Origin: Geodermatophilus tzadiensis
Lineage (GTDB): Bacteria > Actinomycetota > Actinomycetes > Mycobacteriales > Geodermatophilaceae
Direction of reading: 5' to 3'
Length of the DNA stretch: 64,000 nt
Assembly (NCBI RefSeq): GCF_003002915.1
Contig: NZ_PVTG01000004.1
Span: 186,001-250,000 of the forward strand
Positions 9,793 to 15,689 of the stretch are shown in pieces; the stretch's first letter is position 1; the number at the start of each line of letters is the position of its first letter. The notes beneath the pieces were generated by a model. That model was not told the origin of the DNA, made no database searches, and was given only the letters and a program-made list of their open reading frames with translations. Both the position numbers and the translations under genes were made by a program.

Positions 9793-10074
9793 TCAGACGC
9801 CGGCGGCCTGCTGTACCGGTCCGGCGACCATGACGGTCTCGTCCTGGACGCCGAAGCAGTCGTTGTGCGCGTACGGCCCGGCGAGCTGGTCCAGCGCCGT
9901 CTGCAGCGCCTCGACGCTGGGCGCGCGCCACAGGCAGACAGCCCGGTCGACGTCCTGCGACGTCCCGGTCGACAGCAGCTCGATCCCGGCGGGCATGGCC
10001 GCCGGGTCGACGCCGCGCATCATCTCCATCCAGCCGTCGGCGTCCCGAATCGTGTGGACGACTCCCACGTACAC
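9793..10074 (-). CDS. Small conserved-looking protein, possible dimeric alpha/beta barrel
   Basis: 93 residues from a GTG at 10074 preceded by GAGGAG at 6 bp. The pattern, a beta strand (VYVGVVHTI), a helix, a strand with CLWRAPS, a helix rich in Ala/Leu and a C-terminal strand (QDETVMVAG), suggests a ferredoxin-like alpha+beta fold such as small dimeric-barrel proteins. No catalytic motif is evident and I do not recognise the family. Upstream, at 10180-10195, lie two GTCAC repeats (on this strand) 11 bp apart, a spacing used by SARP activators, and two SARP genes are found 2.5 kb away. Confidence 0.5.
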   Translation of the reverse strand: MYVGVVHTIRDADGWMEMMRGVDPAAMPAGIELLSTGTSQDVDRAVCLWRAPSVEALQTALDQLAGPYAHNDCFGVQDETVMVAGPVQQAAGV

Positions 10075-10150
10075 GGTGACCTCCTCGGTGTGCGGTGCGG
10101 ACCTGCGGGACCAGGCTCCGCGTCGTCGTCCACCGGCGGCAGGGCCCAAG

Positions 10151-10175
10151 GGCTCGCCCGGCTCGCCCGGCTCGC
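10151..10175. repeat. 9-bp tandem repeat, about 2.8 copies
   Basis: GGCTCGCCC is repeated at 10151, 10160 and (7 of 9 bases) 10169, in the intergenic region 10075-10334. It may be chance slippage in high-GC sequence; it sits just before the GTGAC pair at 10180. Confidence 0.5.
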
Positions 10176-10179
10176 TGCG

Positions 10180-10195
10180 GTGACGGTCCCGTGAC
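10180..10195. promoter_or_regulatory. Paired GTGAC direct repeats, 11-bp spacing (candidate SARP site)
   Basis: GTGAC occurs at 10180-10184 and 10191-10195, exactly 11 bp apart, between the divergent small genes at 10074 (minus) and 10335 (plus). SARP-family activators are known to bind direct repeats with 11-bp periodicity. The same core and spacing recur at 12511 and 14288, both beside SARP genes. Function is inferred. Confidence 0.4.
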
Positions 10196-10334
10196 GGCGG
10201 GCCGGGAAACTGCTGCGATCACGACGGAGGTGCGGCGTGGGTGTGCACGGGATCAGCCGGTCGTGCCGGCGGCTGTCGCCCCGTCGGGTGGGGACACCGC
10301 GCACGGTCGCGCGTGAGGACGGGGTCCCGCCGTC

Positions 10335-10631
10335 ATGACGAGCCGCGGGCCACGGACCGTCCGCGGGGACGGGTGGCGGGGGCGACCCCGGTGGACGGTG
10401 ACCGTGGACGGGAACGGCAGCGCGGCCCTGGTCGTCCGGGTGTGGCTCGAGGACGGCGCCGACTCCTTCCGCGGCCGGCTCACCAGCATCGACACCTCGC
10501 CGGCGGCCGCGGGCGCCGGGGCGGCCACGGTGGCCCTCGTCTCCTCGCCGCGGGACGCCGTCGAAGCCGTCCGCGTCTGGCTGGCGGGGTTCCTGGGGGA
10601 CGCGGCGAGCACGATCGACGGCGACGAGTGA
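10335..10631 (+). CDS. Hypothetical protein, 98 residues
   Basis: An Arg-rich N-terminus is followed by a compact region (WTVTVDGNGSAALVVRVWLED... then ...SSPRDAVEAVRVWLAGFLG). The sequence has the codon bias of a real gene and a plausible small mixed alpha/beta domain, but no recognised family. An upstream GAGGAC is rather far (about 14 bp) from the ATG. It is divergent from the 93-residue gene and converges on the DyP peroxidase gene 43 bp away. Confidence is limited by size. Confidence 0.45.
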   Translation: MTSRGPRTVRGDGWRGRPRWTVTVDGNGSAALVVRVWLEDGADSFRGRLTSIDTSPAAAGAGAATVALVSSPRDAVEAVRVWLAGFLGDAASTIDGDE

Positions 10632-10674
10632 GGGGGCCGGCCGTCCCGGCGCCACGAGCCCTACCTCGTCCGGG

Positions 10675-11991
10675 TCACCGGCCGGCGAGGTGGGCGATCG
10701 CGGGGAGGCCGGGCACGAAGCAGTAGGCGCCGCCGCGCGTGGTGACCAGCCGGGGCAGGTCGGTCAGCGCGGTCCGCCCGCCGCCCGGGGTGGCGAGCGG
10801 CAGCGTCCCGCCGGCGCCGAGGAAGGGGTCCTGCGACCGGCCGAGGCCCGGTGCGAAGAGCCCGTCGGTGGCCCACTCGCGCATCACGAACTCGAACTGG
10901 TCGCGGAGGCTCACCCCGATGAACAGCCCGAGCAGGCCCCGCTCCTGCCCGTCCCGCGGGTGCGCGGGGTCGTACGGCGGGCCGTAGGTCAGCCCGCGCC
11001 GGACGATCCGGTGCCGGTGGCCGCCGCCCCCGGCGACGCGCGAGTCCCGCGGGTTCATCCGCCGCACGTGCGAGCCGATCGGGCACCGCTCGCCCCGCGG
11101 GTCGCCGGCGTAGCCGAAGTCGTTGAGGGCATCCGGGGGCAGCGGCGGGTCGGGCGAGCCGGTGTCGGGGGACAGCGCGAGGGGCACCCCGGTGCGCCAG
11201 CGTCCGCACAACCAGGCGGCGACGAGCTCCGGGTCGGCGCCGGTGCGCCGGGACTGCGTGGCGAGCAGTTCGGCGAAGGCGTCGACGTCCTGGGCGAGCA
11301 CCCGGAACGCGGCGAAGCTGCCGTTGCGCCCCAGGGCCTCGGGCTGCGGCACCGGGTAGGTGTGGCCGGGGAACTGGCTGGGGTGGCCGAGCAGGAACGC
11401 CCCCGCCGGTGCCACGGGCAGCCGGTCGGGCGGACCCGGCGGGGGCGCGCCGTCGACCGTGGGCTGGGAGATCCCGTCGACGTAGCCGAAGTGGTCGACC
11501 CGGCCGGCCAGCAGGGCGGCGTCGAGCCGGCAGAGCTCACGCACCCCGGGCGCCGTGCCCGCCAGCAGGCGGTCGGCGGCCCGGTCCACCGCCTCCGGGG
11601 TCCGGCCGAACAGGGAGACGACGAGGTGGAGCCCGGGGTCGCGGAACACCGGCAGCCACCGGGCGGGGGCGCTGGGGCCGACGTCGCCGACCCGCTCGGC
11701 GCGGGCCACGGCTCCTGCGGTGAACTCCCCGGGGAAGGTCGCCAGCGACTCCTCGGACACCCCGAGGGCCCGCAACCCGCCGGCGGTCACCGACAGGTTG
11801 AGGCAGCACTCCGGCTTCTCGGTCCAGGGCGCACCCGTGGTGACCTGCGGGCGGCCGGGGCTGCCGTCGACCAGCGAGCCGAGCAGCCGGCGGCCGGCGG
11901 AGGGCGAGTCCACCTGCAGCAGCAGGTGCCGCGCGTGCGGCATCGCGTAGCCGCGGAGCACGACGCCCTGGACGTCGGCGAGGTCGAGCAC
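10675..11991 (-). CDS. DyP-type haem peroxidase
   Basis: 438 residues. The distal-site GxxDG motif is present as FGYVDGISQP, a His lies before an RRG segment (HRHRIVRRG, probable proximal haem ligand region), and the C-terminal GLFIGVSLRDQFEFVMREW block is typical of larger DyP classes. These enzymes use peroxide to oxidise dyes, phenolics or lignin-like substrates. No signal peptide or Tat motif is seen, so it should be cytosolic. The GTG at 11991 lies 16 bp after the companion gene, which places both in one operon. The usual partner, encapsulin, is not in the window. Confidence 0.83.
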   Translation of the reverse strand: MLDLADVQGVVLRGYAMPHARHLLLQVDSPSAGRRLLGSLVDGSPGRPQVTTGAPWTEKPECCLNLSVTAGGLRALGVSEESLATFPGEFTAGAVARAERVGDVGPSAPARWLPVFRDPGLHLVVSLFGRTPEAVDRAADRLLAGTAPGVRELCRLDAALLAGRVDHFGYVDGISQPTVDGAPPPGPPDRLPVAPAGAFLLGHPSQFPGHTYPVPQPEALGRNGSFAAFRVLAQDVDAFAELLATQSRRTGADPELVAAWLCGRWRTGVPLALSPDTGSPDPPLPPDALNDFGYAGDPRGERCPIGSHVRRMNPRDSRVAGGGGHRHRIVRRGLTYGPPYDPAHPRDGQERGLLGLFIGVSLRDQFEFVMREWATDGLFAPGLGRSQDPFLGAGGTLPLATPGGGRTALTDLPRLVTTRGGAYCFVPGLPAIAHLAGR

Positions 11992-12007
11992 CTCGGTCCC
12001 CGGCGGC

Positions 12008-12457
12008 TCAGGCGCCGGCGGAGACGATGTCGAGCACCGTCCTCGCCGGGTAGGCGCTGTAGAACGGCGGCACGCACCCCAGGTCGTGGCGGCGTACGTA
12101 GTCGAGGAACTCCTGCCGGTGCTGCTGCACCGGCAGCGGTGGGCCGTCGGCCACGTGCTGGAGCAGGTCGGTGAAGACGTCCCCGACGTGGTCGACGAAG
12201 TCGTGGAGGTAGGCCTCGAAGTCGCCGTCGTAGGTCGTGATCACGGCGAGCCGCTGCTCGTCGAGGAGGACGAAGCGCGCGAAGTGCACGGTGCCGATCG
12301 TGTCGAGCGCCCGGACGACCGGGTTGCGCTCGCGGGGCAGTGCCTGCAGCGCCTCGACCTTCGCCTGCAGCGCCCGGCGGTCGTCGGCGGAGCGCACGGT
12401 CATCACCAGCGTCAGCGGGTGCTGCACCGGGTGGTCGGTGGTCCTCGTGGCGGTCAT
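12008..12457 (-). CDS. DyP-associated conserved protein
   Basis: 149 residues with a GTVHFARFVLLDEQ segment and YDGDFEAYLHDF, a pattern found in proteins encoded next to or fused to DyP-like peroxidases in actinobacteria (from memory). It begins with MTATRTTDHPVQHPL and has no signal peptide or membrane helix. It is the first gene of a two-gene operon with the peroxidase. Its biochemical role is not known to me; it may be a partner or fold-mate of the peroxidase ferredoxin-like domain. Confidence 0.55.
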   Translation of the reverse strand: MTATRTTDHPVQHPLTLVMTVRSADDRRALQAKVEALQALPRERNPVVRALDTIGTVHFARFVLLDEQRLAVITTYDGDFEAYLHDFVDHVGDVFTDLLQHVADGPPLPVQQHRQEFLDYVRRHDLGCVPPFYSAYPARTVLDIVSAGA

Positions 12458-12510
12458 CCCCGGGCTCCCTCGTGTCGTCCCCTCGTCCGCGCCGACCCTG
12501 CGCCAGGGCG

Positions 12511-12527
12511 CGTCACCGGGCCGTCAC
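12511..12527. promoter_or_regulatory. Paired CGTCAC direct repeats, 11-bp spacing (candidate SARP site)
   Basis: CGTCAC at 12511-12516 and again at 12522-12527, exactly 11 bp apart, in the divergent region between the DyP companion gene (minus) and the first SARP gene (plus). It lies 10 bp before the GTATCAGCGG element at 12537. SARP autoregulation or control of the DyP operon is a natural hypothesis. Confidence 0.45.
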
Positions 12528-12536
12528 GCCCCCGCT

Positions 12537-12546
12537 GTATCAGCGG
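12537..12546 (+). promoter_or_regulatory. GTATCAGCGG element upstream of SARP gene 1
   Basis: One of four copies of GTATCA(G/C)CGG in the 12.5-19.4 kb island (others at 15126, 15624 and 19415), plus a shorter fifth match at 17718. It ends 54 bp before the ATG at 12601. It could be a -10 region of an alternative-sigma promoter or an activator site. Confidence 0.45.
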
Positions 12547-12600
12547 CGGCCCGGCCCGCCTCTGCCCGTCGACGTCGCCGTCCCCGAGGGGAGACCGTTC

Positions 12601-13353
12601 ATGGACAGGGTCGCTCGCGCCGTCCCGGACGGCGGGCCGCGGATCACGCTGCTCGACGGGTTCGCCATGCGGACCGGCGGGCCCGCGGACGGGCCGGGGG
12701 AGGAGGAGCTGCCCCCGTCGGTGCAGCGGGTGGTGGCCCACCTGTGCCTGGCCGGATCACCGGCGCGCACGGCCGTGTCCGGTCGGCTGTGGCCCGACGT
12801 GCCCGAGGAGCGGGCCCGGGCCAGCCTGCGGTCGGCGCTGTGGCGGCTGCGCCGGTCGGCTCCGGGCCTGCTCGACGACTCCGGGAGCCGGCTCCGGCTC
12901 GCGCCCGGCGTCCGCACCGACGTGCGCGACCTGCAGGCCTGGGCCGGGCAGGTGGGCGACCCGGCCGCGGCGCCGCCGCGGCTGACGCTGCCCGCGCCGG
13001 CGCTCCTGGGCGACCTGCTCCCCGGCTGGTACGACGACTGGGTCCTGCTGGAGCGCGACCGGCTGCAGCAGGTGCGGCTGCACGCGCTGGAGACCGTGGC
13101 CGCCCGCCTCGGCGCGGTCGGGCGGTACGCCGAGGCGCTGCAGGCCGCGTACCTGGCCATCCGGGCCGAGCCGCTGCGGGAGAGCGCGCACCGCACCGTC
13201 GTGCGGGTGCACCTGGCCGAGGGCAACCTCGCCGAGGCGCTGCGCGCGCACGACGCGTTCGCCTGCCTGCTGCGCGCGGAGCTCGGCGTGGCCCCGACCG
13301 AGCGCATGACCGGCCTGGTCCGCGGCCTCCCGCGGCTGCGGCGGGTCTCGTGA
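12601..13353 (+). CDS. SARP/BTAD-family transcriptional regulator, copy 1
   Basis: 250 residues. An OmpR-like winged-helix N-half (ITLLDGFAMR..., AVSGRLWPDVPEERARASLRSALWRLRR) is followed by a bacterial transcriptional activation domain (LLPGWYDDWVLLERDRLQQVRLHALE... LRESAHRTVVRVHLAEGN). This is the small-SARP architecture without ATPase or TPR extensions; such proteins activate target promoters by binding direct repeats. The ATG at 12601 has GAGGGGAGA upstream. It is the tandem paralogue of the gene at 13475, with long identical stretches such as LLPGWYDDWVLLER. Confidence 0.82.
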   Translation: MDRVARAVPDGGPRITLLDGFAMRTGGPADGPGEEELPPSVQRVVAHLCLAGSPARTAVSGRLWPDVPEERARASLRSALWRLRRSAPGLLDDSGSRLRLAPGVRTDVRDLQAWAGQVGDPAAAPPRLTLPAPALLGDLLPGWYDDWVLLERDRLQQVRLHALETVAARLGAVGRYAEALQAAYLAIRAEPLRESAHRTVVRVHLAEGNLAEALRAHDAFACLLRAELGVAPTERMTGLVRGLPRLRRVS

Positions 13354-13474
13354 GCGGGCGGGGGGTCCCGACGGCGGTCCAGGGTCCAACGACCGTTGCC
13401 CTGCCCGCTGTGCATCGGGACGATGCCGTCGCGTTCCCATCCGCGAGCGCCCGGGAACGGCCGGGGGAGGGGCC

Positions 13475-14263
13475 ATGAGCACGTCCGTGCGGGTCTGCCT
13501 GCTCGACGGCTTCCGCGTCGCGGTGGACGGCGTGGACGCGGGCGGCCTGCCGCGCGGGGTCCAGCGCCTCATCGCCCACCTGGGCCTGTGCGGACGGCCG
13601 GCCCGCGGCCTGGTCGCCGGCCGGCTGTGGCCCGACGTCCCCCAGGCGCAGGCCCAGGCCAGCCTCCGGTCGGCCCTGTGGCGCGTGCAGCGGACCGTGC
13701 CCGGGCTGGTCGACGCGTCCGGGAGCGCGGTGGCGCTGGCCCGCGGCGTGCGGGTCGACGTCCGTGAGCTGCTCGAGGCGGTGCAGGCCGTGCTCGACCC
13801 GGCCACGCCCGTCGAGCACCTCGGCACGCCCACCGCCGCGCTCGCGGGCGAGCTCCTGCCGGGCTGGTACGACGACTGGGTGCTGCTGGAGCGGGAGCGG
13901 CTGCGCCAGCTGCGCCTGCACGCCCTGGAGGTGCTGGCCGACCGGCTGGGAGCGGTCGGGCGCCACGGCGAGGCGGTGCAGGCCGCCTACGCCGCCGCGC
14001 GGGACGAGCCGCTGCGCGAGAGCGCGCACCGGACGATCGTGCGGGTGCACCTCGCAGAGGGGAACCCGACCGAGGCGGTGCGGGCCTACGAGTCCTTCCG
14101 GGAGGTGCTCGCCCAGGAGCTCGGTGTCCCGCCGAGCCGCCAGATGCAGGACCTGGTGTCCCGGTGGCAGGTGCGCGGCGATCCCGGTCGCCGTGTCCCG
14201 GCCGGTGTCCCACGGCCCCGGTCCGCCCCGCCGACGCGCCGGCCGGCGTGCCCGGGGGTCTGA
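13475..14263 (+). CDS. SARP/BTAD-family transcriptional regulator, copy 2
   Basis: 262 residues with the same winged-helix plus BTAD layout as its upstream neighbour (VRVCLLDGFRV..., GRLWPDVPQAQAQASLRSALWRVQR..., LLPGWYDDWVLLERERL, LRESAHRTIVRVHLAEGN). It carries an added Pro/Arg-rich tail after residue 235. GGGGGAGGGG precedes the ATG. Tandem duplication is the simplest origin. The two regulators may form hetero-oligomers or have split targets; nothing in the sequence decides this. Its upstream region has a weaker GTGCATCGGGA at about 13411, related to the GTATCA element. Confidence 0.82.
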   Translation: MSTSVRVCLLDGFRVAVDGVDAGGLPRGVQRLIAHLGLCGRPARGLVAGRLWPDVPQAQAQASLRSALWRVQRTVPGLVDASGSAVALARGVRVDVRELLEAVQAVLDPATPVEHLGTPTAALAGELLPGWYDDWVLLERERLRQLRLHALEVLADRLGAVGRHGEAVQAAYAAARDEPLRESAHRTIVRVHLAEGNPTEAVRAYESFREVLAQELGVPPSRQMQDLVSRWQVRGDPGRRVPAGVPRPRSAPPTRRPACPGV

Positions 14264-14287
14264 TCGGCCGGACCGGGCCCCGGTCCG

Positions 14288-14314
14288 GTGACGCGCCCGT
14301 GACACCCCGGTGAC
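14288..14314. promoter_or_regulatory. Triple GTGAC direct repeat, 11-bp spacing (candidate SARP site)
   Basis: GTGAC at 14288, 14299 and 14310, each exactly 11 bp apart, in the 74-bp gap before the peptidoglycan-binding protein gene (ATG 14338) and just after the second SARP gene. This is the best example of the 11-bp-phased motif in the window. Confidence 0.5.
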
Positions 14315-14337
14315 GACCGCGGCGTGGGGTGGGGGCC

Positions 14338-15054
14338 ATGACCGACGTGCTGACGCAGACCGCCCCCGAGGAGACCGCCGAGCGACTGGTGCCGGGGCTC
14401 CGCGACGAGTCAGGAGGCGCCGGGCCGGAGGTGACCGCGCCCGCCCTGCTGCGCCGAGTCCGGGCCGGGCGCAACCCGGACTTCGACCGGCTGGTGTTCG
14501 ACCTCGACGGCCCGGTCCCCGGCGTGCGGGTGCAGTACGTGCCCGAGCTGCGCCACGAGGGCAGCGGCGAGCTCATCCCGCTGCGCGGCCGCGCCGTCGT
14601 CCAGGTCGACCTCGCCCCGGCGGCCGCACACACCGACGACGGGCGGCCCACCCGGACCGGCCCGCTGCCCGACCTCACGGGGTTCGCCGCCTTCCGCCAG
14701 GTGGCCGACGCCGGCGACGTCGAGGCCCAGCTCACCTGGGGGATCGGGGTGGCCGCGCGCACCGGGATCCGCGCGACCACCCTGACCGGCCCGACCCGGG
14801 TCGCCGTCGACGTGTGGCACGCCGAGCCGGGCACCGGGAACCAGCTGCTGCGGCGCGGCGACGTCGGGGCGGGCGTGGCCACCTGGCAGTGGCGGCTGGT
14901 GCAGGCCCTCGGCCGGCCGCTGGACGTCGACGAGCACTTCGGGCCGGCCACCGAGCAGGCCACCCGCGACTTCCAGCGGGCGCAGCACCTTCCCGCCGAC
15001 GGCGTGGTCGGGCCGCGCAGCCGGGCGGCCATGGCGGCGGTCCTCGGGCTCTGA
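14338..15054 (+). CDS. AMIN-like domain protein with C-terminal peptidoglycan-binding domain
   Basis: 238 residues. The middle (VRAGRNPDFDRLVFDLDGPVPG ... GIGVAARTGIRATTL ... RVAVDVWH) matches the actinobacterial AMIN-like beta-sandwich domain. The last 65 residues form a peptidoglycan-binding-1 domain (LRRGDVGAGVATWQWRL ... FGPATEQATRDFQ ... DGVVGPRSRAAM). No signal peptide is visible at the N-terminus (MTDVLTQTAPEE), which is odd for a wall-binding protein; it may stay in the cytoplasm or leave by an unknown route. RBS GGGTGGGGG precedes the ATG. A candidate SARP site lies directly upstream. Confidence 0.7.
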   Translation: MTDVLTQTAPEETAERLVPGLRDESGGAGPEVTAPALLRRVRAGRNPDFDRLVFDLDGPVPGVRVQYVPELRHEGSGELIPLRGRAVVQVDLAPAAAHTDDGRPTRTGPLPDLTGFAAFRQVADAGDVEAQLTWGIGVAARTGIRATTLTGPTRVAVDVWHAEPGTGNQLLRRGDVGAGVATWQWRLVQALGRPLDVDEHFGPATEQATRDFQRAQHLPADGVVGPRSRAAMAAVLGL

Positions 15055-15125
15055 GCGCGCGGCGGTCCCCACCACCACCGCGCCGCGCTGGGTGGCCTCG
15101 CCGGCACCCGCTGGTGGACCGCCCC

Positions 15126-15135
15126 GTATCAGCGG
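15126..15135 (+). promoter_or_regulatory. GTATCAGCGG element upstream of the 15216 gene
   Basis: Identical 10-mer to that at 12537, in the 161-bp gap before the GTG at 15216. A CCTCCGAG sequence follows about 24 bp downstream, as it also does at 15624. Confidence 0.45.
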
Positions 15136-15215
15136 GACCGGTTCCCACCTCCGAGGGGTGCACACCACCGCGGCCCGGGCGGCCGCGCACCCACCGAGAG
15201 GTCCTGGAGGCGGCC

Positions 15216-15611
15216 GTGAGCACCCACGAGAACGGGACGTCGCCGTACCGGCGCGCCCTCGAGGCGGCCCGCGCGCTGGGCCGCGCCGACGGCCGCCTCG
15301 CCGTCGACGTCGAGCCCGACGGGGAGCCCGTGCTGGGCCCGTGGTGCCACGGTCTCGACCCGGAGGGCCTGGCCCACCTGGTCTGGGAGGCGGACGGTGG
15401 GCCGGCACCCGCGGGCGTCGTGCTCAACGCGCCGCTGTGGTACGCGCAGGGCTTCCGTGAGGCCCTGGCCTGCGCCCGCGCCCAGCAGGCAGGTCGGCAC
15501 CTGACCGGCCGCCGTCCCGACCGGACCTGCCGGCCACCGGCCGGCCGGCCGTGCGCGCGGCTGTGCGGCGTGCTGCCCGCGCCCCGGCGGCCGCCCGACG
15601 ACTCCCGCTGA
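15216..15611 (+). CDS. Hypothetical protein with Pro/Arg/Cys-rich tail
   Basis: 131 residues from a GTG at 15216 with TGGAGG upstream. The first 95 residues form a plausible folded region (SPYRRALEAARALGRADGRLAVDVE ... GLDPEGLAHLVWEADGG ... LWYAQGFREALACARAQQ) and the rest is low-complexity Arg/Pro. I do not recognise the family. It is one of the genes preceded by the GTATCAGCGG element, which supports it being real. The next gene begins 78 bp downstream. Confidence 0.5.
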   Translation: MSTHENGTSPYRRALEAARALGRADGRLAVDVEPDGEPVLGPWCHGLDPEGLAHLVWEADGGPAPAGVVLNAPLWYAQGFREALACARAQQAGRHLTGRRPDRTCRPPAGRPCARLCGVLPAPRRPPDDSR

Positions 15612-15623
15612 CGTCACCACGGC

Positions 15624-15633
15624 GTATCACCGG
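15624..15633 (+). promoter_or_regulatory. GTATCACCGG element upstream of the IDO-cytochrome b5 fusion gene
   Basis: Variant copy of the element, 56 bp before the ATG at 15690. A GTCACC at 15613 lies 11 bp before it, so the GTCAC repeat spacing and the GTATCA element overlap here. Confidence 0.45.
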
Positions 15634-15689
15634 ACGCCGCGCGGCCCTCCGAGTGGGTGGAGTCCCCGTCCGCCCGCCGAGGAGCCGCG

